This document shows, one piece after another, positions 32,850-40,596 of a stretch of DNA of 40,596 nt. The number at the start of each line of letters is the position of its first letter. Within the stretch, counting starts at the first letter, position 1. Origin of the DNA: Alphaproteobacteria bacterium. GTDB lineage: Bacteria; Myxococcota_A; UBA796; UBA2385. Under the pieces are notes generated by a model. That model did no database searches. It was given only the letters and a program-made list of their open reading frames with translations, and was not told where the DNA came from. Location of the stretch: positions 1 through 40,596 of the forward strand of contig JACKEY010000025.1 in NCBI GenBank assembly GCA_020632755.1, in the 5' to 3' direction. The translations under genes were made by a program, and so were the position numbers.

Positions 32850-34925
32850 ATGTCCCCCCTCCGCACCCACCGCCCCCTCGTCCTGGCCGCCGTGGCCGCG
32901 CTGCTGTCCAGCGTGCTGCTGGCCATGGTCACCGAGCGCCTGCTGCGCGCCGCCCGCGGCGATCTGCTGGCCGGCTTCGCCGACGACCGCGCGACCGTGC
33001 TGGACGAAGCCGCCGCCCGCATCGAGGAGAGCCTGCGCGACGTCGCCGAAGACGCCGACTTCGCCGCCGACCTGGTGCGCTCCGCCGACACCCCGGACGA
33101 GCGCCAGCAGCGGCTCGGCACCCTGCTCGCGTCCGTGCGTGCCTACCGCGCGGTCTTCGTCTTCGATGCCGACGGGGCCCTGGTCGACGAGGTCACCGAC
33201 ACCCGCCGTCCGGGCGGGGATGTCGCACCCCTGCGGGCCCTGGCGGCCGGTGTCGCCGCCGAGGCGATGCGGGTCGGCGGGGTGCAGGTGTCCCCCGGCC
33301 TGTCCCAGGGCGACGACGCCGTGGGCCTGCGGGCCTTCGCCGTGCCCCTCGACCCCGACGCCCCCGCGGTCGGCAGCGTCGTGCTGGTCGCCGACCCCGC
33401 GCCGCTGTTGGCCCCCGTGTCCCTGGTCACGGCCGAGCCCGCGACCCACCTGCTGGTGGTCGGGCCCCACGGCGCGACGTCGGCGGTGTCCAGCCCGACC
33501 CTGAGCAGCGCCGTCGCCGAGGGGCGCGCGACGGCGCTGCTCGCGCGGGTCGCCGGCCAGCCCCAGGGCGCCGGCCAGCTGGGCCCCGACGATGCCGCCG
33601 CGCTCGGCCTGCCCAGGGCCGACGCCGTGCTGGCCTGGCGGCGGGTCGCCCCGTCGTCCACCGACGCCTGGCTGGTGCTCAGCCTGTCGTCGACCGAAGC
33701 GCTGCGCAGCCACCAGCGGGCCCTGCTCCAGCGGCTGCTGGGCGGGGCGGGTGCTGCGGGCCTCGTGCTGGCCGTGCTGATCGGCTGGGTCGCCGCCGAG
33801 GCCCGCCGCGGGGCCGTGCTCGCCGAGCGCCTCGAGAGCGCCCAGGCCGTCAGCCGGGCCAACGAGCGCGCCCGCCGCGTGCTGGCACATCTGCCCGCCG
33901 CCGTGCTGCTCATCGGCCCCGACGGCTGCGTGCGCGAGAGCAACCCGGCGGCCCTCGACCGCTTCGACCAGCCCCCCGAGGGGGTGCCGCTGTCGACCTG
34001 GTGGCAGGCCGTGCCCGACGGCGAGCGCGACGACCTGCTCGCGCTCGTCGACGAAGCGCGCCGCACCGGCCGCACCGGTCGCTGGGAGGAGCGGTCGCTG
34101 CTGCTGCCCGAAGCGACCCGGGTGCGTCGGCCCTGGCGCGTCCAGGCGGTGCCGCTCCCCGACGAAGACGCCGTGATGCTGGTCCTCGACGACCTGAGCG
34201 AGCTGTCCGACCTGCACGAGCGGCTGCTGCGGGCCGAGAAGCGGGCCACGGTCGGCGAGCTGGCGGCCGGCATCGCCCACGAGATCGGCACGCCGCTGGG
34301 CGTCATCCAGGGGCGGGCCGAGTACATCCGCGGCAAGCTGGGCGAGGACCACCCCCAGGCCGCCGGCCTGGACGTCATCGTCGAGCAGATCGGCCGCGTG
34401 AGCCGCATCATCCGCAGCCTGCTGGACTACGCCCGCGACCGCCCGCCGACCGACCCCGGTCAGCGCTCGCCGGTGGCGCCGGCCCTGGGCCGGGTGGGGG
34501 ATCTGCTGTCCACCCACGCCCGCAAGCAGGGGGTGGAGCTCGACGTCCAGGTCCCCGACGGCGCCCTGGTCGTGCTGGCCACCCCCGACGCCCTGGACCA
34601 GGTGCTGGTCAACCTGGTCAAGAACGCCCTGGACGCCAGCGATCAGGGCGGCGCCGTCGTCGTACGCGCCGCACCGGATGGCGCCGGCCACGTGCAGCTG
34701 GTCGTCGAAGACCAGGGCCACGGCATCGCCCCCGAGCTGGCCCACCGCGTCTTCGACCCCTTCTTCACCACCCGCAAGCGCGGCCAGGGCACAGGCCTGG
34801 GGCTGGCCGTCACCCAGCGCATCCTGCGCGAACACGGCGGCACGCTGCGGCTCGAGCCCCGCGCCGGCCGGGGCACGCGGGCTATCGTCCGGTGGCCGGT
34901 CGGCGGAGCCCGCCCCGGCGCCTGA
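32850..34925 (+). CDS. Sensor histidine kinase (NtrB-like class)
   Basis: A 691-residue inner-membrane sensor. One membrane helix lies at residues 9-28 and a second near 300-320 (AAGLVLAVLIGWVAA), enclosing a periplasmic sensing domain of about 270 residues with no recognised ligand motif. A PAS-like segment follows (HLPAAVLLIGPDGCVRESNPAAL). The phospho-acceptor histidine is 477 in GELAAGIAHEIGTPLG. The catalytic domain has NLVKNALDAS (asparagine 592), VVEDQGHGI and FFTTRKRGQGTGLGLAV. Kinases of this group partner with sigma-54 activators, and such a gene follows 10 nt after the stop. The start coincides with the first membrane helix. Confidence 0.95.
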   Translation: MSPLRTHRPLVLAAVAALLSSVLLAMVTERLLRAARGDLLAGFADDRATVLDEAAARIEESLRDVAEDADFAADLVRSADTPDERQQRLGTLLASVRAYRAVFVFDADGALVDEVTDTRRPGGDVAPLRALAAGVAAEAMRVGGVQVSPGLSQGDDAVGLRAFAVPLDPDAPAVGSVVLVADPAPLLAPVSLVTAEPATHLLVVGPHGATSAVSSPTLSSAVAEGRATALLARVAGQPQGAGQLGPDDAAALGLPRADAVLAWRRVAPSSTDAWLVLSLSSTEALRSHQRALLQRLLGGAGAAGLVLAVLIGWVAAEARRGAVLAERLESAQAVSRANERARRVLAHLPAAVLLIGPDGCVRESNPAALDRFDQPPEGVPLSTWWQAVPDGERDDLLALVDEARRTGRTGRWEERSLLLPEATRVRRPWRVQAVPLPDEDAVMLVLDDLSELSDLHERLLRAEKRATVGELAAGIAHEIGTPLGVIQGRAEYIRGKLGEDHPQAAGLDVIVEQIGRVSRIIRSLLDYARDRPPTDPGQRSPVAPALGRVGDLLSTHARKQGVELDVQVPDGALVVLATPDALDQVLVNLVKNALDASDQGGAVVVRAAPDGAGHVQLVVEDQGHGIAPELAHRVFDPFFTTRKRGQGTGLGLAVTQRILREHGGTLRLEPRAGRGTRAIVRWPVGGARPGA

Positions 34926-34935
34926 GGAGCCCGCC

Positions 34936-36441
34936 CTGCCCCGCACCAAGACCATCCTCGTCGCGGACGACGCCTTCGAGATGGCCCGCCTGCTCGGCGA
35001 TCAGCTGTCCGACCTGGGCTTCGACGCCCGGCTGGCCCGCGACGGCGGCCAGGCGCTGGAGAAGCTGCGCCAGGGCGGCGTCGACGTCGTGCTGACCGAC
35101 GTGCGCATGCCGCGGGTCGACGGCCTGGAGCTGCTCGACGAGATCCAGGCGTCCTGGCCCGACGTGCCCGTCATCGTGATGACCGGCTTCGGCAGCGACG
35201 AGCTGGCCCGCGACGCGATGCGGCGGGGCGCCTTCCAGTACCTGCCCAAGCCCTTCCGGCTGGACGATCTGCGCGTGCACGTCGAGCGCGCCATGCAGGA
35301 ACGCCGCGCCCGGACCCGCAAGCCGGCGCCCTCCCTGGACGCCTCCCCGGGGTCGGCCCCTTCAGGAGCCACCTCCTCGGACCCCGCCTCCTCGGACCCC
35401 GCCTCCTCGAACGGTGCACACCCCGCCCTCGCCCCGCTGGTCGGCGCCTCCCCGGCCCTCGCCCGCGTCAAGGCGCGCGTGCTGCGCGCCGCCCACGTCG
35501 ACGCCCCCGTGCTGATCCGCGGCCCGTCGGGCGCCGGCAAGGAGCTCGTCGCCCGCGCCGTGCACGAGACCAGCGCCCGCGCCGACCGTCCCTTCGTGGC
35601 GGTCAACTGCACCGCCCTGCCCGCCGCCCTGCTCGAGAGCGAGCTGTTCGGCCACGACCGCGGCGCGTTCACCGGGGCCACGACCGCGCGCAAGGGCCTG
35701 TTCGTCGAAGCCGACGGCGGGACCCTGTTCCTGGACGAGATCGGCGACATGCCGGTCGAGCTGCAGAGCCGGCTGCTGCGGGTGCTCGAAGAGCGGCGCG
35801 TGCGGCCCGTCGGCAGCGACAAGGACCGCCCCGTCGACATCCGGCTGGTCAGCGCGACCCACCAGCCGCTCGAGCAGCGGGTGGCCGAGGGGCGGTTCCG
35901 CGCGGACCTGCTGTTCCGGCTGGATGTCCTGACCATCGACCTGCCGCCCCTGTCGGCCCGACCCGAGGACGTGCCCGCACTGGTCGCGCACTTCCTGGCG
36001 GCGGCGCGGGCGGCCTGGCCGGGGCTCGCCCTGGCGCGGCTGGACGACGAGGCGCTGGCCGCGATGGCCGCGCGCCCCTGGCCCGGGAACGTGCGCCAGC
36101 TGCGCAACGCGGTGCAGCGCATCGCCGTGCTGGCCGAGGGGCCGGTCGCCGGCCGCGCGGTGGTCGAAGAGGCGCTGGCCGGCATGGACGCCGCAGGCGC
36201 CACGCCGGCCGCCCCCGCTGCGGCCCCACCACCGGCCTCGACCGGGGCCCCGACGCCCCCTCCCCGGGACCTCGACAGCGCCCTGGCGGCCCTGGCCGCC
36301 GCCGGCCTGCCCCTGCGCGACGTGCAGCAGGCCTACGTCGCCCACGTGCTGGACGCCTGCGGCGGCAACCGCAGCCAGGCCGCCCGCCGGCTGGGCGTGG
36401 ACCCCTCGACCCTGTTCCGCTGGGAGCGCAAGGGCGGCTGA
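34936..36441 (+). CDS. Sigma-54-dependent response regulator (NtrC family), apparent CTG start
   Basis: A 501-residue regulator. The receiver has the acidic pair at 11-12, phospho-acceptor aspartate 55 in VVLTDVRMP, MTGFG and YLPKPF. A Ser/Pro-rich linker, partly coded by a 15-bp repeat, leads to the AAA+ domain with Walker A GPSGAGKE, GAFTGA at about 243-248 and GGTLFLDEIGDM. A Fis-type helix-turn-helix ends the protein (GNRSQAARRLGVDPSTLFRW). Between the kinase stop and the first receiver strand no ATG, GTG or TTG is in frame. A CTG at 34936 has GGAG at 34926-34929, six bases upstream, and gives the expected N-terminus. It likely receives phosphate from the kinase before it. Confidence 0.93.
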   Translation: MPRTKTILVADDAFEMARLLGDQLSDLGFDARLARDGGQALEKLRQGGVDVVLTDVRMPRVDGLELLDEIQASWPDVPVIVMTGFGSDELARDAMRRGAFQYLPKPFRLDDLRVHVERAMQERRARTRKPAPSLDASPGSAPSGATSSDPASSDPASSNGAHPALAPLVGASPALARVKARVLRAAHVDAPVLIRGPSGAGKELVARAVHETSARADRPFVAVNCTALPAALLESELFGHDRGAFTGATTARKGLFVEADGGTLFLDEIGDMPVELQSRLLRVLEERRVRPVGSDKDRPVDIRLVSATHQPLEQRVAEGRFRADLLFRLDVLTIDLPPLSARPEDVPALVAHFLAAARAAWPGLALARLDDEALAAMAARPWPGNVRQLRNAVQRIAVLAEGPVAGRAVVEEALAGMDAAGATPAAPAAAPPPASTGAPTPPPRDLDSALAALAAAGLPLRDVQQAYVAHVLDACGGNRSQAARRLGVDPSTLFRWERKGG

Positions 36442-36474
36442 GCCGGGTCTCGCCGCGCGCGCCGAGCGCAGCGG

Positions 36475-36491
36475 CTGGCACGCCGCGTGCA
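36475..36491 (+). promoter_or_regulatory. Sigma-54-type promoter facing the receiver gene
   Basis: CTGGCACG, four bases, GTGCA matches -24/-12 with GG-N10-GC. The start would be near 36502, giving a 13-nt leader with GAGG before the ATG at 36515. It lies in the 73-bp gap after the sigma-54 activator gene. Confidence 0.6.
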
Positions 36492-36514
36492 AGACGGGAA
36501 CCGAGAGGTGCCCC

Positions 36515-36979
36515 ATGCACGCCCTGCCCCGCGCGGCCGGATCCCCGGCCCTGCCCACGCCCGCCCTGCCCCCCCGCCTGCGCGCCCCCCACGTCCTGGT
36601 CGTCGACGACGACCTGGCGATGCGCACGCTGCTGGCCGACGTCCTGGTCGACGCCGGCTACGACGTCACCGCCCTGCAGGACGGCGAAGAAGCCCTGCGC
36701 TGGCAGGACTTCGACCCCGACGCCGACCGGTTCGTGTTCACCGTGGACCTGGTGGTGACCGACCTGCGCATGAGCCGGCTGGACGGCCTGGAGCTGCTGG
36801 CCGCCATCCGGGCGTCGGGCCGCGCCCTGCCCGTCGTGATGGTCAGCGGCTTCGCCGACGACGAGCTGCGGCACCACGCCGGCCAGCTCGGCGCCACCGC
36901 GGTCCTGGCCAAGCCCTTCTCGATCCCCGAGCTGGTCGCCCTGGTCGAGCGGCTCTGCCCGCTGCCGGGCCGCGGCTGA
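36515..36979 (+). CDS. Stand-alone response-regulator receiver protein
   Basis: A 154-residue single-domain receiver after a Pro-rich N-terminal 24 residues. All phosphorylation residues are present: VLVVDDD acidic cluster at 31-33, phospho-acceptor aspartate 83 in VVTDLRMSRLDG, VMVSGFAD and the lysine in VLAKPFS. A loop between strands 2 and 3 is longer than usual (QDFDPDADRFVFTV). With no output domain it may compete for phosphate from the upstream kinase or relay the signal to another target. The sigma-54-type promoter before it suggests it is induced by the activator next door, a feedback design. This link is inference. Confidence 0.9.
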   Translation: MHALPRAAGSPALPTPALPPRLRAPHVLVVDDDLAMRTLLADVLVDAGYDVTALQDGEEALRWQDFDPDADRFVFTVDLVVTDLRMSRLDGLELLAAIRASGRALPVVMVSGFADDELRHHAGQLGATAVLAKPFSIPELVALVERLCPLPGRG

Positions 36980-36983
36980 GGGA

Positions 36984-37934
36984 TCAGTCGTCGAGGTCGA
37001 CCGGCAGCACGTTCCCGGTGCCCGCCTCGCGGGGCAGGCAGCGAGGAGCGTGCACACGCAGCGTGTCGGCCAGCGCGTCCAGGATGGCGCCCTTCCAGTG
37101 CCGCCGCTGCGCCACCAGGCTGACCTCGCGGATCGGCACCGGATCGGCGAAGGGCCGCACCTGGGCCAGGCGCACGTCCCGGGGCAGGGTCTGCGCATAG
37201 GTCTCGGGCACCAGCGTGAAGCCGCCGACCTGGTCGATGAGCCCGCGCAGCGTGTCGAAGCTGCCGGCCTCGAACCGCACGTTGCCCAGCAAGGCGCGGT
37301 GGTTGGCGCCGCACAGGTGCACCACCTGGTTGCGGAAGCAGTGCCCGTCTTCGAGCAGCCACAGGTCGTCGCGCTCGATGTCGGCCAGCGCGACCTCGTC
37401 CCGGGCCAGGATCGACGATTCCGGGTGCGCGTAGACGTAGAAGGGGTCGTAGAACACGACCCGCCGGTCCAGCCCGGGCTCGCCCAGCGGCGTCGCCACC
37501 AGCCCCGCGTCCATCTGCCGGTCCAGCAGCGCGGCGACGATGCCGTCGGTCGTGCGCTCGAGGACGGTCAGCTCGACCTTGGGGCAGGCTTCGGTGAAGG
37601 CGCGCAGGAACCACGGCAGCACCGTGGGCGCCAGGGTCGGGATGACGCCCAGCGTGAAGCTGCCGGTCAGCCCGGCCGTGCTGTCGGCCGCGTCCATCAG
37701 CCGGGCGTGGGCCGCCAGCACGTCCTGGGCGGCCGCGATGAGCCGCCGTCCGGGCTCGGTGGGGGTCACCGGCGTCGTGCGCCGGTCGAACAGCACCACC
37801 CCGAGCTGCTCTTCGGCCTTGGCGACCTGGGCGCTCAGGGTGGGCTGCGAGACCTCGCACTCGGCCGCCGCCCGGCCGAAGTGACCGGTGCGGTGCACCG
37901 CGACGATGTACTGCAGCTGCGTGAGCGTCGGCAT
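36984..37934 (-). CDS. oxyR: LysR-family peroxide sensor OxyR
   Basis: A 316-residue regulator. The N-terminal winged helix-turn-helix (LTQLQYIVAVHRTGHFGRAA, CEVSQPTLSAQVAKAEEQLG) is followed by the periplasmic-binding-protein-like sensor domain. LLEDGHCFRNQVVHLC carries two cysteines nine residues apart which, counted from the ATG at 37934, are Cys199 and Cys208, exactly the redox pair of Escherichia coli OxyR. Peroxide would form a disulfide and activate catalase and related genes. AGAGG five bases before this ATG supports it over the GTG at 37940. It lies 12 bp after the DUF3857 gene and 2.2 kb from katG on the same strand, fitting local control of katG. Confidence 0.95.
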   Translation of the reverse strand: MPTLTQLQYIVAVHRTGHFGRAAAECEVSQPTLSAQVAKAEEQLGVVLFDRRTTPVTPTEPGRRLIAAAQDVLAAHARLMDAADSTAGLTGSFTLGVIPTLAPTVLPWFLRAFTEACPKVELTVLERTTDGIVAALLDRQMDAGLVATPLGEPGLDRRVVFYDPFYVYAHPESSILARDEVALADIERDDLWLLEDGHCFRNQVVHLCGANHRALLGNVRFEAGSFDTLRGLIDQVGGFTLVPETYAQTLPRDVRLAQVRPFADPVPIREVSLVAQRRHWKGAILDALADTLRVHAPRCLPREAGTGNVLPVDLDD

Positions 37935-37946
37935 CAACACCTCTGG

Positions 37947-40109
37947 TCAGCGCCGCTCGGGTCCGGCCTTGGGTCGACGGCGGACCAACCAGACCAGGAA
38001 CATGAGCACCGCGGCGCTCGGGAGCACCGTGGGCAACGCGGCGGCAGCGAGCACGAACACCACCGCGATGAACGTGACCAGGCCGCTGTGATCGACAGGG
38101 TCGGACGGAGCCCCGCGCTGGAGCTGGTAGGCCAGCTCGTCTCCGATGCGCTCGCGATCCTGCTCGTAGCGAGCGAGCCCGGCGGCTGGGACCTGATCGG
38201 CCACGACCTCCAAGGTGTGGCGCAGGGCGATCTCGTGCGTCCCGGAGCTGTCCCATTTCGACGGTGTGGCCTCGAGGCGGTACCGAAACCACTCGTTCGC
38301 CACCGATGCCGTCCTGGGCTCCAACGTCCAGCGCCGAGGCGCCGCGATGACCACTTCTTCGATCTCGTGTCGGCCGAGGGGAAGCGCCAGAGGGGCGGCC
38401 CGGTCCGGGTCGTCGACCGCGGGCAGGGCCTGCAGGAGCGGGGGGGCGAAGGTGTCGAAGCGCCGCTGTCCCTCGCCTTCCGACCAGGCATCGTCCAGGT
38501 CGTACCGTTCGCTGATGCACAGGCGGTTGGCGTCGCGGTGGTCGGTCACCCCGATCGGCTCGACGATCGAGACCGTGGTGCCGGCCCGGCGGTAGTAGGC
38601 GGAGTAGGCGTCCTGCATCTGTTCGGGCGTCTGATCGGACAGAGCGGCGCGGAAGATCTCCGCGCGACGGCCGTAGCTGCAGGTGTCCACCTGCAGCCCG
38701 ATCCCCAGGTGATCGTCGGAGAACGTGTACCGGCTGCGGGTCTCGAGCCTGCCGATGGAGTCGGGCACCTGGTCCACGTCGACGAGCCCCGACTCGCCCG
38801 GTCGGACCAGCAGGGCCTTGCCGTAGTCCCCCACGAAGATGCGCGCGACCGGGCCACCCTGTTGGACGCGGGTAGGGTCGGCGAAGACCAGTCGCCCGTC
38901 GATCTCGGCGGCGACGATGACGTGATCGAAGGCGGTGGGCGACGGCAGCCAGGTCGAGATGGCCCCGCGGTCCGAGCTGTTGACCAGCGCTGGCCAGGCC
39001 TGGACGCCGCGCGCGCGCAGCAGGGCCACCAGCAGCAGCGTCTTGTCCTTGCAGTCGCCGTAGCGTCGTCGGAGCACGAGGTCGGGCGGTCGCGGCTGGT
39101 AGGACCCGACGCCCAGCTCGACGCCGAAGTAGCGCACCTCGTCCTGCACCCAGCGCAGCGCCGCGGTGAAGACCGCCGCGTCGGTGGCGTCCGCGGGGGC
39201 CAGGCCCGCGGCGACTGCAGCGACCTCGGCAGAGGGCGGCCCGGTCAGCTCGTAGTGGTCCAGGGCCCAGTCCACCACGGACGCCCAGTCGGGGAAGGTG
39301 CTGAGCTGCACCCAGGGCCAGACCTCGTGGCCGATGGGAGCGTCATCGACCGCTGGGATGGCCGGAACGGGACCGGCGTCCCATCGCAGCTCCACCTCGG
39401 CGCCGAGCGCTCGCTCGTCGGGAGCCGTGGCGTCTCCGTGCAGGGCCACCTGCAAGGGGGTGGCCTCGGGACGGAGGACGCGCAGGGAGCGGCGCTCCGC
39501 CGGGATGGACCAGGCCATCTGCCAGGAGCGCGCGGCATGGCCACCGAACAGGGGGTTCTCGTCCTCGACCGTCCAGGCGTAGCGGATGATGTCGCCGACG
39601 CGGATGTCCTCGGGAACGATCACCAGGGTCGAGGTCCCGCTCAGGATGTGCTTCCAGAGATCGTCTTCGCCGTCGATCTCGACCGACTCGGACCGGGTCA
39701 GCCGGTCGTGCCAGGCCCCGTCCCGCCACACCTCCAGGCGATGCACGGTGAGGTGCTCGGAGAAGGGGGTGTAGTCCAGCTCGAGCCGAGCGCGGTCGTC
39801 GAGCGCCTGGGGGGTCACGATCCGGTAGGCCAGGTGCGAGTACAGTGCGACCGCGCCGTCGCTGCCGATGCGCATCTGGTGGTCGATCAGCAGGTACTGG
39901 GTCCCGCGGCGCACCGGCCCCGTGGGCTCGGGCACGGAGAGGTCGACCTCGAGAGGCTCCACCCACCCCGGCACGTCGCCGGAGGGGAAGGAGGCCGCGA
40001 CCGCGGCGACAGGTGCGAGCAGCGTCAAGATCAAGCCCGTCGAGTCTACATCGAACCGGTCGGTGACGATGCCCGCGGCGATGAGCGGGAGCGGGCTCGA
40101 CGTGGGCAT
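37947..40109 (-). CDS. DUF3857 and transglutaminase-like domain protein
   Basis: A 720-residue exported protein. After a hydrophobic N-terminal region (LILTLLAPVAAVAAS), residues about 50-230 match the DUF3857 beta-sandwich (RYAWTVEDENPLFGGHAA). A transglutaminase-like cysteine-protease fold follows, with catalytic triad Cys353 (YGDCKDKTLLL), His396 (FDHVIVAAEIDG) and Asp411 (VFADPT). A further beta domain and a C-terminal membrane segment ending in RRRPK complete it. Proteins of this build sit in the cell envelope and are poorly understood; peptide hydrolysis or cross-linking is possible. The start is uncertain: ATG 40109 has AGGGG upstream, GTG 40130 is longer, and TTG 40034 would give a classical signal peptide. 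It lies between katG and oxyR on the same strand. Confidence 0.88.
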   Translation of the reverse strand: MPTSSPLPLIAAGIVTDRFDVDSTGLILTLLAPVAAVAASFPSGDVPGWVEPLEVDLSVPEPTGPVRRGTQYLLIDHQMRIGSDGAVALYSHLAYRIVTPQALDDRARLELDYTPFSEHLTVHRLEVWRDGAWHDRLTRSESVEIDGEDDLWKHILSGTSTLVIVPEDIRVGDIIRYAWTVEDENPLFGGHAARSWQMAWSIPAERRSLRVLRPEATPLQVALHGDATAPDERALGAEVELRWDAGPVPAIPAVDDAPIGHEVWPWVQLSTFPDWASVVDWALDHYELTGPPSAEVAAVAAGLAPADATDAAVFTAALRWVQDEVRYFGVELGVGSYQPRPPDLVLRRRYGDCKDKTLLLVALLRARGVQAWPALVNSSDRGAISTWLPSPTAFDHVIVAAEIDGRLVFADPTRVQQGGPVARIFVGDYGKALLVRPGESGLVDVDQVPDSIGRLETRSRYTFSDDHLGIGLQVDTCSYGRRAEIFRAALSDQTPEQMQDAYSAYYRRAGTTVSIVEPIGVTDHRDANRLCISERYDLDDAWSEGEGQRRFDTFAPPLLQALPAVDDPDRAAPLALPLGRHEIEEVVIAAPRRWTLEPRTASVANEWFRYRLEATPSKWDSSGTHEIALRHTLEVVADQVPAAGLARYEQDRERIGDELAYQLQRGAPSDPVDHSGLVTFIAVVFVLAAAALPTVLPSAAVLMFLVWLVRRRPKAGPERR

Positions 40110-40163
40110 GAGGGGCCCCTGGCCCCCCACGCCCGTCCGCCTGCGCGAAGCGCGGCCTGGGGC

Positions 40164-40596
40164 TCAGCGGTGCAGGTCGAAGCGATCGGCCTGCATCACC
40201 TTCACCCAGGCCGCCACGAAGTCCGCGCGGAACTTCGCCTCGTCGGTTGCGTAGACCTCGGCGATGGCGCGCAGCTCGGCGTTCGACCCGAAGACCAGGT
40301 CCGCCTCGGTCGCGGTCCACTTGACCTTGCCGTCGGCGCCCTTGCCCTCGAAGCTGCCGTCGCCCTTCGGCGTCCAGGTCGTCGACATGTCGACCAGCGC
40401 GACGAAGAAGTCGTTGCTGAGCGTGCCCGGCCGGCTGGTGAACACACCGTGCTGGCTGCCGCCGCTGTTGATGTCGAGCACCCGCAGGCCGCCGACGAGC
40501 ACCGTCATCTCCGCAGGCGTCAGGCCCAGCAGGGCGGCCTTGTCGATGAGCGCGTCGGACGCCCGCAGCCGGTAGCCCTCGGTGTAGTAGTTCCGG
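40164..40596 (-). CDS. katG: Catalase-peroxidase KatG, C-terminal part (cut by window end)
   Basis: The last 143 residues of KatG, continuing beyond the window edge. RNYYTEGYRLRASDALIDKA, PAEMTVLVGGLRVLDIN, SQHGVFTSRPGTLSNDFFV, VKWTATEADLVFGSNAELRA and AAWVKVMQADRFDLHR are the standard C-terminal blocks. The enzyme breaks down hydrogen peroxide by catalase and peroxidase reactions; its heme active site lies in the missing N-terminal half. The stop is at 40164. A 54-bp gap separates it from the DUF3857 gene. The OxyR-type regulator downstream on the same strand is the expected controller of katG. Confidence 0.95.
   Translation of the reverse strand, partial: RNYYTEGYRLRASDALIDKAALLGLTPAEMTVLVGGLRVLDINSGGSQHGVFTSRPGTLSNDFFVALVDMSTTWTPKGDGSFEGKGADGKVKWTATEADLVFGSNAELRAIAEVYATDEAKFRADFVAAWVKVMQADRFDLHR

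Overview
The window is very GC-rich DNA with short intergenic gaps, and it looks like a chromosomal segment of a Myxococcota-type (deltaproteobacterial) organism. The evidence is a parS-like palindrome of the type known from Myxococcus xanthus, a four-copy lamin-tail-domain surface protein with a MYXO-CTERM-like tail, an FHA-domain sigma-54 activator, a second NtrB/NtrC-like pair, and several small lipoproteins. No transposase, integrase, rRNA, tRNA or CRISPR array was found. The taxonomic placement is inference.

Layout. 0.1-2 kb: a TPR-like protein, a parS-like site and heme A synthase (ctaA). 1.9-7.1 kb, minus strand: an MBOAT acyltransferase, a large SGNH-like protein and a GT87-type membrane glycosyltransferase, together a likely cell-surface glycan modification unit. 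7.2-13 kb, plus strand: a methyltransferase, a pirin, a lipoprotein, an unknown membrane protein coupled to a SprT-like/DUF2786 protein, a six-bladed-propeller-type protein and a GT2 glycosyltransferase. 13-15.4 kb: serA-serC for serine synthesis. 15.6-19.1 kb: an EAL-domain protein with a degenerate receiver, ribF, aroE and a pseudo-receiver. 19.1-19.6 kb: two facing arrays of 31-bp repeats. 19.6-24.1 kb: the FHA sigma-54 activator, the lamin-tail protein, a structured intergenic region and a cytochrome c lipoprotein. 24.2-31.9 kb: an APH-like kinase, Sua5, a single-stranded DNA-binding protein gene that appears frameshifted, a methyltransferase, a lipoprotein, an NCS2 permease, ThiS and an ABC-F ATPase. 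32-37 kb: pal, a histidine kinase, its sigma-54 response regulator and a stand-alone receiver. 37-40.6 kb, minus strand: oxyR, a DUF3857/transglutaminase protein and the C-terminal end of katG.

The most interesting regulatory structure is at 32.6-32.9 kb. A nested dyad lies midway between two divergent sigma-54-type promoters, one facing pal and one facing the histidine kinase gene. A third sigma-54-type promoter precedes the stand-alone receiver. This suggests an NtrC-like circuit that controls an envelope lipoprotein and itself.

Several genes without a Shine-Dalgarno sequence have a TA-containing -10-like hexamer placed so that transcription would begin at, or within two bases of, the start codon. 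Leaderless mRNAs therefore appear to be common here. All functional statements come from reading motifs; no database search was run.
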